Part shown: positions 23,101 through 32,100 of the stretch, in pieces
Layout of the letters: each line of letters opens with the position of its first letter
How positions within the stretch are numbered: the first letter of the stretch is position 1
From: Streptomyces oceani
Lineage (GTDB): Bacteria; Actinomycetota; Actinomycetes; Streptomycetales; Streptomycetaceae
DNA length: 64,000 nucleotides
Direction: 5' to 3'
Assembly: GCF_001751245.1 (NCBI RefSeq)
Contig: NZ_LJGU01000151.1
Coordinates: forward strand, 341 to 64,340
Made by a program: the position numbers and the translations under genes
Notes under the pieces: model-generated
Seen by the model: only the letters and a program-made list of their open reading frames with translations
Database searches by the model: none
Told to the model about the DNA's origin: nothing

Positions 23101-26100
23101 CCACGGCCATCTCGCACCCGTTCGTCAGCAGGCTCTGGCACGCCAGCTGGATCGCCGTGAGCGACGAGGAGCACATCGTGTCGACGGCCATGCTCGGGCC
23201 GTGCAGGTCGTAGAAGTACGACACCCGGTTCGCGATGGAGGACGCGCTGCCCGCCAGGGTGATGTTCCGGCCTCTGGCCTGCTCCTGGGCGGCGTACAGC
23301 TGATACTCCTCGTACATCACCCCCACGAACACGCCGACGTTGCCGCCGGGACCGCCCTGACCCGGGTCGCGGCCCAGTGCGGCACGGGTGTAGCCCGCGT
23401 CCTCGAAGGTCTCCTGCGCGCACTCCAGGAACAACCGCTCCTGCGGGTCCATGTACTCCGCTTCGCTCGGGGAGATGGTGAAGAACAGCGGGTCGAAGTG
23501 GTCCGCGCCCGCCAGGAAGCCACCCCACTTGGAGTACGTGCTGTCCGCGGCGTCGACGTCCGGGTCGAAGTACCGGCTGTGGTCCCACCGATCCGGCGGA
23601 ACCTCGGTGACGCAGTCCTTGCCCTCCACCAGGTTCCGCCAGAACTCCCGTACGTTCCGCGCCTGCGGGTACCGCCCCGCCAGGCCGATGACGGCCACGT
23701 CGACGGAACCCGCGCCGGCCTCGGCTCGGGGTCGCGCCACCCGTCGGGACGGCGACACGAAGCGCGTACGGGAGGCCACCGCCGAACGGCCCGTGCTGGT
23801 GGGGGTGTCGGCGGTTTGCTCCTCGGCGTCGTCGGGGGAGCCGGCGTCCGCCTCCGGCGATCCGACGCCGAGCAGTGCCTCCAGCTCGTCCTCACGGGTC
23901 TCCAGGAAGTACCGTGTCAGAGCGCGGATGCTCTGGTACTCGAAGAACAGCGTCTTGGGCAGGGAGCCGAAGACCTGCTCCAGCTTGGTGGTCAGGGCCA
24001 TCGTCATGACGGAGTCGATGCCGTAGACCTCGAGCGCGTCGTCGGCGTCGATCCGGTTCGCCGGCAGGCCCAGCTCGTCCGCCAGCAGCCCGATGAGGTA
24101 CCGGGTGGTCCGCTCGTCGAGCCCGTCCCCGGCCGGGGCTGACTCGTCGGGGGCGGAGGAGGTCTCGCTCCGTGCCTCCGGGATGTCACCGTCCGGGAGT
24201 TCCCGAGACGCGGGCACGGACGCACCACCGGCTTCGTACGGCCTGGCGGAGAAGCCCGTGAACCGGCAGGCCACGGCGCCCGAGTCGTCGCACAGGTCGA
24301 TGTCGAGCTTGCGCACCCGACTCTCGGGCCGATCGTCGGCGCTACGGCGCACCCAGGCCCACATCACCTCCCGGCACGGCCCGAGGATCCGCAACTCGTC
24401 CAGCGCGAACGGGACATGGGCCACGGCGGCGTCCTCGACCGGTTCCAGACCGATCGCCGCCTGCAGCGCCGAGTCCAGCAGACTCGGGTGCAGCACGAAC
24501 GCGTCGAGCGACTCGCGCACCTCCGCGGGCAGCCGTAGCCGCGCGAGCACCTGCCCGTCAGCGGCCCGGACGCTCTCCAGCGCACGGTGCGCGGGCCCGT
24601 ACGACAGACCCAGCCGTTGGTAGGTCCGGTAGCACTGCTCCGGGTCGAGCCGCGTCCCGTCACACCTGTCCCGTAGTCCCGATAGATCCACCGGGTCGGC
24701 GGGCATCGGCTCTCCGAACACCGCGACGCCCTGGCTGTGCACGATCGGCTCCGCCTCGCCACCGGAGGTGTCGGGCAGGCTGGAGACCTCGAACACGGCC
24801 TCGCCGGCCCCGGCGGCGAACAACACCGTACGCACGCCGACGGGCCGTTCCCCCACCGTGACCGGCCGTGCCCACACCACGTTGCGCAGGGTCAGCGCGC
24901 CCGGAGCGCTCTCGACCGACGCCGACACCGCCGCCCGCGCCATCTCCAGGTACGCCACCCCAGGAAGCACACGGTCCCCCTGGACGACGTGGTCCCGCAG
25001 GAAGAACTCGGCACCGGAGAAGACCGAGTCGAAGCGCTGAGCCTCCAGGGTGGAGGTGTTCGTGTGCACCAGGGGGTGCGCACGGGCGACGCCCTCCCGA
25101 CCGGCCGCCTCGGGATCGGGCGGGGCGGCGACCCAGTGGCGCTCGGGAGCGAAGGGGTAGGTGGGCAGCGGAACTCGGCGCGGCGTCGTCGCGCGGGCGA
25201 GCAGCCGCCAGTCCACGCTCAGGCCCTCCAGCCAGAGGTCCACCAGTTCCTCGTACGCGGCGTTCTCGAGCCGGTACCGCACCGTCCGCTGCCGCTGCTC
25301 GTCGGCCTCGAAGTCCGCGAGCGCTTCCAGGCTCTGGCGCGACCGCCCGTGGCGGACGCCGTCCACGTCCCCGACGCCGTCGAGGAACGCCCGCAGCTTC
25401 TGCCGCAGTTCCTCCCGGCTCTCGACGAGCAGGGCGAGCCGTTCCTCCATCGCCTCCCGACCGACCTGCGACGTGTACGCGATGTCGTCCAACCGGGCGG
25501 ACCGGCCCTCCTCGGGGAGCCAGCGCACCAGTGCGCGCACCCGCTCCCGCAGACGCTCGGCGTTCTTCGCCGACAACAGCACCAGTTCCGGCGCCGGCAC
25601 CGGTGCCGGCCGCTCCTCCGGCTCGGTGGGCTCCTCGATGAGCACGTGGGCGATGGCGCCGTGGGCACCGAACGAGGAGACGCCGGCGATGCGCGGGACC
25701 TCCGTCGTCGCTCCGGCGACGGTCCGGGTGGGCCGCTTCCACTCCTCCAACTCCTGCTGCACCCGGACCGGGGAGTCGGAGAAGTCGATGTGCGGATTCA
25801 GCCGCCGCGAGTGCAGCGAGGGCACCAGCTTCTTGTGCCGCAGCTGTAGGACCACCTTGGTGATGCCGGCTATACCCGCCGCGGCCTCCAGGTGACCGAT
25901 GTTCGACTTGATCGACCCGATCGAGCAGAACCCTGACCTGTCGGTGTACTCGCGGAACGCTCGGGTCAGGCCGGTGACCTCGATCGGGTCGCCCAGGGAC
26001 GTACCGGTACCGTGCGCCTCGACGCAGCTGACGTCCTCGGCGGAGATCCCCGCGTCCCGCAGCGCGTCCACCACCACGTCACCCTGCGCCGAGGGGTTGG

Positions 26101-29100
26101 GCACGGTGCTGCCGTTGGTCTTCCCGCCGTGCCGTGTCGCCACGCCCCGGATCACCGCGTGGACGTGGTCCCCGTCCTCGACGGCCTGGTCCAGGGGCTT
26201 CAACAGGACGCAGCCGACGCCCTCCCCCGGTACGTAGCCGGTGCCGCCTTCCCCGAACGGACGGCAACGCCCGTCCTCGGCGAGGAACTTCAGCTGGCTG
26301 AGCGCCACGTACTTGTTCGGGTGAAGCGACAGGTTCACGCCGGCCGCGAAGGCCATCGACGTGTCGCCTCGCCTGAGGCTCTCGCAGGCCATGGCGACGG
26401 CGTACAGCGACGACGCGCAGGCCGTGTCGACGGTGAGGCTCGACCCGTGCAGGTCGAGGAAGTAGGAGACGAGGTTGGCGGCTTCCGCCCGGTCGGACAC
26501 GTCCTGACCGCTGTACAGCTGGTACTCGTTCCACGTCATGCCCAGGTACACGCCGACCTTCCCGGCGCCGTCCGGGTTCAGGCCCCGCCGCGTGTAGCCG
26601 GCGTCCTCCATCGCGGCCCAGGCGGCCTGTAGCACGAGTCGGGTCTGTGGGTCGGTCGCGGCGGCACGCTTCGGGGGGACGCTGAAGAACATGGCGTCGA
26701 AGTGCTCCGCCCCGTCGATGAAGCCGCCCCACTTGCTGGTGGTCTTGCCGGGCTTGGTCTCGGGGTCGTAGTACGCGTCCTTGTCCCACCTGTGCGGGGG
26801 GACCTCCTCGATGCAGTCCTCGCCGCCGCGCAGCACGTCCCAGAGCTGGTCCGGGTCGTCGGCGTGCGGGTAGCGGCCACTGATCCCGATGATGGCCACG
26901 TCCCGGGACCGCTCGTCCCGGGACCGCTCCGCCGCGCTCAGCGCCTCGACCCGGGCGGTCACCCGGCTCCGGCCGGTACGGGCCGCGTGCGCGGCGGGAA
27001 CCGCCGGGGTGGCGGGCCGGCCGGTGTCGAGCAGCGTCGCCATCCGCTCCGCGTGTTCCCGGACGAAGTACCCGGCCAGCTCGCGAATGGTGCGGTACTC
27101 GAAGAACAGCGTGGCGGGCAGGGACTCGAAGTCCTTGCCCAACAGCCGCAGCAGCTCCATGATCTGGATCGACTCGATGCCGTACTCGCCGAGTTCGGCG
27201 GCGTCGTCGAGGCGGTCGGCACTGATCCGGAAGACCCGGGAGATCTTGTCCCTGAGGTAGTCGGCCGTCCGGGCGGACAGGGCGGGAGCCTCCGCTGCGG
27301 ATCGTTCGCCGGTCCCGGCCAGCGGTTCCGGACGGGGCTCGCTGTCGCGTGCCGCGACGGACGCTTCCGTACGGTCGCGTTCCGCGACGCGCAGGACCCG
27401 CTCGATCTTCCCGCGCTCCCCCTTCGCCACCACGACCTGTGTCTCGTCCGAGGCCAGGATCGCCATGAGCGTCCGGATGCCCTCGGCCGTCCCGAGCCCG
27501 CGCAGGCCCGAGTGGTCGAAGTAGAGGGCCTTGGACGTGGCGTCCCGCTCGATCTCCCCGAGCATCCCGCCCTCGTCCCAGTACGGCCAGTCCACCGCGA
27601 TGCTCCGGCCCCGGCGCAGCCCGTCCGCCCGCAGTGCCTCCCGGTGCTGGGCGTAGGCGTCGAGAAAGCGGTTGGCAGCCGCGTAGCTGCCCTGCCCGAA
27701 GTCACCGACGTGAGCGGCGATCGACGAGAACAGCACGAAGAAGTCCAGCGGCTCCTCGCACGTCAACTCGTCCAGGTGGAGTGTCCCGTGCAGTTTGGGT
27801 GCCAGGACCGCGTCGAAGTCGGCCGGCGTCGCGGACAGGGCGTCGACGCCCCCCAGGACGCCCGCGCTGTGGAAGACGCCGTCCAGGCCGCCGAACCGTG
27901 CTCGGGCCGCGTCCAGCGCGCGGCGCACCGCGCCGCGGTCGGAGACGTCGCAGCGCAGGTACGCGACCTGGGCGCCCGCCGTCTCCAGCGACGCGATCCG
28001 CTCCCCCAGCTCGGCGTCCGGTTCCCTGCGGCCGAGCAGGACGAGCCTGGCCCGACACTGCTCGGCGAGGTATCTGCCGAGGTGTCCGCCGAGTTCGCCG
28101 GCGCCCCCGCTGATGAGGTAGACGCCGTTCTCCTTCAACGGCAGACCGGATGCCACGGGGTCCACCCCGCTGGTCCACCGTTGCGGCACCCTCGTCGAAC
28201 GAACGCCGTCGGCACGTCGGATCTCCTGCCCGCCGCGGGCGAGGGTCCCCGCCCCGACACGGAGTTCGTCCAGCACGCCGAGCACCACGGACTCGGCATT
28301 CGGCATCCCGCCGAACTGGAGGGTGTTCATCCGGATCAGGTGGTTCACCGGAACCATCGCCCGCGCGAATCCCGAGAGCGACTTCGCCGTCGCTCCCGCG
28401 ACCTCCCGTTCCCCCGGTACGACGGACAGGTGCTGGAGTTCGCGCTCGGGCCCGGTGCGGTGCGCCGCCCGGAAGAGGTGGAGCAGACTCTCCAACTCGA
28501 GCGTGCGGTCCGTCCCGTCCGACATCAGGGGCCAGAGGTTGGCGATGACGAGCGGCGTCCGCCCCAGCGGGTCAACCGCGGTCAACAGCCGGTCGAAGTC
28601 GGCTTCCGCACGCCGGTTGACGACGTAGTGGCCAGCGGCGTACTCCTCGAAGCCCGCGCCGGCCCGCACCTGGATCACGGTGCTCGCGTGGTGCCGACGG
28701 AAGAGCGCGACACGTGTCGGGTCCTCGTCGAGGACGAGCAGGGTCGTCCCGGCAACTGCTTCGGCGTCCGGCTCCGCGGCGGGGCGCTCCGTGACCCAGC
28801 GCGGGACGTAGAGGTGCAGGCCCCCGGTCCCCTGAACCTCGGTCGGGGAGAGCGTCACCGCGGGCTCGGGTGGCTCGCCTATCCAGTACTCCTCACGGGC
28901 GAAGGGATAGGTCGGCAGCGACGTGACCGGCGGTACCCGTTCGCCGAACAGGCCCTCCCAGTCCAGGTCGTAGCCCTGGCGGTACAGGTCGGCGAGCGCG
29001 CGCAGGGCGTCCTGGTGCTTTCGCCGGTCGGCGGTCGAGCCGTCCGCACGCGCGGTCAACTCGTCGCCGTACTCGACGAGTGCCGTCTGCGGTACGAAGT

Positions 29101-32100
29101 CGCGTGGCCGAACCCCTTGGAATGCCTGGGGCGCCTCCCCGCCTTCGAGTAGTAGGCGGAGCTGTCGCGCGGCCTCCTCGGGCGTCGCCGCGAGCAGTGC
29201 GAGGCGGTGCGCGAAGTGGTGCCTGCCGAGCAGCAGTGTGGCGCTGATCCGGTCGAGGCCCGGCTGGTCCCGGTCGGTGTCCTCCAGGAACTCCAACAGG
29301 TCGGCGACCCGGGCGGTCAAAGCCTCATCCGTCTTGGCCGAGAGCACGAGGAGTCGGGACGCCGAAGCGTCACCTGGGTCCGCGGTGCCGAGCGCGTCAT
29401 GGCCTTCGACGACGACGTGGGCGTTCGTCCCGCTGATGCCGAACGAACTGACCGCCCCCAGCCGCTTCCTGTCGGGCGTGCTGCGCCAGGGGCGGGACTC
29501 CTTGTTGACGTAGAAGGGACTCCGCGCCCAGTCGATGTAGTCACTGTCCTGCTCGCAGTGCAGGCTGGCCGGCAGGGTTTCGTGCCGCAGCGACTGCACC
29601 AGTCCGATCAGGCTCACCAACCCGGACGCGGCCAGAGTGTGACCGAGGTTGCTCTTGGTCGAGGTCAGCGCGCAGTACTGCTTCTTGTCGGTGTACGGAC
29701 CGAAGGCGGCGGCGAGGGCGTTCACCTCGATGGGGTCACCGAGCCGGGTGCCGGTGCCGTGCGCCACGACGTGGTCGATCTCGCCCGGATTGATGCCGAA
29801 CCGTTCGTGGACGGAACGCAGCAGAGAGGTCTGCGCCGGTTGGCTGGGCGCGGTGATGCCGTTCGTACGGCCGTCGTAGTTGATGCCGCTGCCCTTGATG
29901 ACGGCGTGGACCCGGTCCCCGTCCGCCAGCGCCTTCGAGAGGCGCTTCAGCACCACGACGGCGACCGCCTCACCCACCACCATCCCGTTGGCGTCCTTGC
30001 CGAAGGGGCGGCAGACGCCGTCCTCGGACAGCATGCCGGCCTGGCTGGCGTGCTGGAAGAACCGCGAGGTCGCGAGAATGTTGGCACCCGCGGCGAGCGC
30101 GGTGTCGCACTCGCCGGTACGCAGGCTCACGCTGGCCTGGTGTACGGCGGCCAGGCCCGCCGAGCACGCCGTGTTGAGCGACAGGACGGGGCCCGAGAAG
30201 TTCAGGAAGTACCCGAGGCGCGACGCCAGAACGCCGTCGTGGGCCGAGGTGAGGGTTTCCTCGCGGCCGGCGACCCGTTGGTAGTCGCCCTGTTCGGTGC
30301 CGACGAACATGCCCATCGTGCTGTCGCGCAGCCTTCGGGGGCCGTAGCCCGCGTCCTCCAGCGCCCGCCATGACTCCTGCAGCAACAGTCGCTGCCGCGG
30401 GTCCATGGACTCGGCCTCGCTGGGCGCGATCTCGAAGAACAGCGGGTCGAACTCGGCCGGTCCGGGCAGCCATCCGCCCCTGGGCACGGGATCACCGGGC
30501 GCCCCGGCCCAGTCCTCCCGTCGCTCGGCCGGCAGGAGTTCCACCACGTCCCGGCCGCTCTCGAGGATCTCCCAGAGATCGTCGGCGCTCCGCGCCCCCG
30601 GGAAGCGTCCGCTCAGCCCGATGATGGCGATGTCGTCCCGGTCGGAGACGACCGCCGGCGAGGTACCAGCCGCCGGACTCGGTGGCGGGGTGGTGGTCCG
30701 CCGCGAGGGCGACCCGTACGCGTCGGCGGTACCCACGTACGTCCGTGTCACGGCGGCACCGTGATCCCGGGTCAGATGGTCCTCGAGCATGCCGAGCGTG
30801 AAGTGCGTGTAGAGGTCCGACGGGGTGAGGGCGATCCCGTAGTACTCGCTCAGGTCGGCGGCCAGCCGGGTGTTGCCGACCGAGTCGAAGCCGAGGTCGG
30901 AGAGCCTGTCGTCCGGGTGGACCTCGCTCGCCGCCAACTTGACGACGTCGCAGGCCAGTCGCCTGAGGTCGGCGCGCAGCAGATCCGCGACGTCCGGTGG
31001 GCCGTTCCGCTCCGAGGAGGTCGGTTCCGCGGGGATCGGTGCCGCGGGGGCAGGCTCCGTAGTGGCCCGCTCGGTCGGGGAGCCGGGCGCCGTGTCGGTG
31101 GCGATCCAGAACCGCTGTTCGTCGAACGGGTATGTCGGCAACCGCAGTTTCCTGGTCCGTACCGCCGCGAGGAGATCCCTCCCGTGTGGCTCGCCACCGG
31201 CGGCGAAGGACTCGGCCAGGGCGAGGAGGTGCTGGGTGTACTCGGCGGCGGGGGCCTCCGCACCGAGGTGCGGGTCGGGGGGTTCCGGCCAGACTGTCTT
31301 CCCGGGCGTCCCCCTGTCCTCTCCGAGGTTGTGGCAACACTCGGCGGCGTGGCCCCTGCGTATCAGGTGTTCCAGCCTCGCGCGCAGCTGCGCGGTGCTC
31401 CGTACGACGAACGCCGCCCGGACGTCGAGGTGTTCCCGCCCCAGCAGGAGCGTGGCACTGAGGTCCGTCAGGTCGGCGTCGGCCCCCTCGTGCTCCAACC
31501 AGTCCGCCAGATCGTGGATTCGGCGCCGCAGGGCCGTTTCGGTCCTGCCGGACAGACAGACGAGGTAGGCGGGGCGGGTCTCCGGCGCGGTCGGCTCCCT
31601 GGGCGGTGCCTGCTCCAGGACCACGTGCGCGTTCGTCCCGCCGAAGCCGAACGAGCTGACCCCGGCACGACGCGGCAACGGCTCGCCCGTCTCCGAGCGC
31701 GGCGAGGCCCACTCCCGCGGGGAGTCCACGACGTAGAAGGGCGTCTCGTCCAGCGTGATGGCCGGATTCAGCTTCGTGAAGTCGGGCAGGCCGGGCAGCT
31801 TCTCGTGCGCCATCGACAGCAGCACCTTGACGAGGCCCGCGATTCCCGCGGCGGGTTCGAGATGACCGATGTTCGGTTTGACCGAGCCGAGACCGCAGTA
31901 GTTGTGCGGCCCGGAAGCCGCGTCGTCGCCACGGGCGTTCCGGAACCCCTCCACCAGTCCGCGAACCTCGACGGGATCGCCGGTCGGCGTACCGGTGCCG
32001 TGTGCCTCGACGTAGTTCACGGTCTCCGGCGGGACACGCGCCTGGGCGAGCGCCTTCGAGATGACGCTGGCCTGTGCCTCGGAACTGGGATACGTGAGAC

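Noticed and set aside
25980..26030. KS3 as an inactive KS0 of a dehydrating bimodule
   Set aside because: Cys and both catalytic histidine motifs (HGTGT, NIGH) are intact, so no inactivation is visible.
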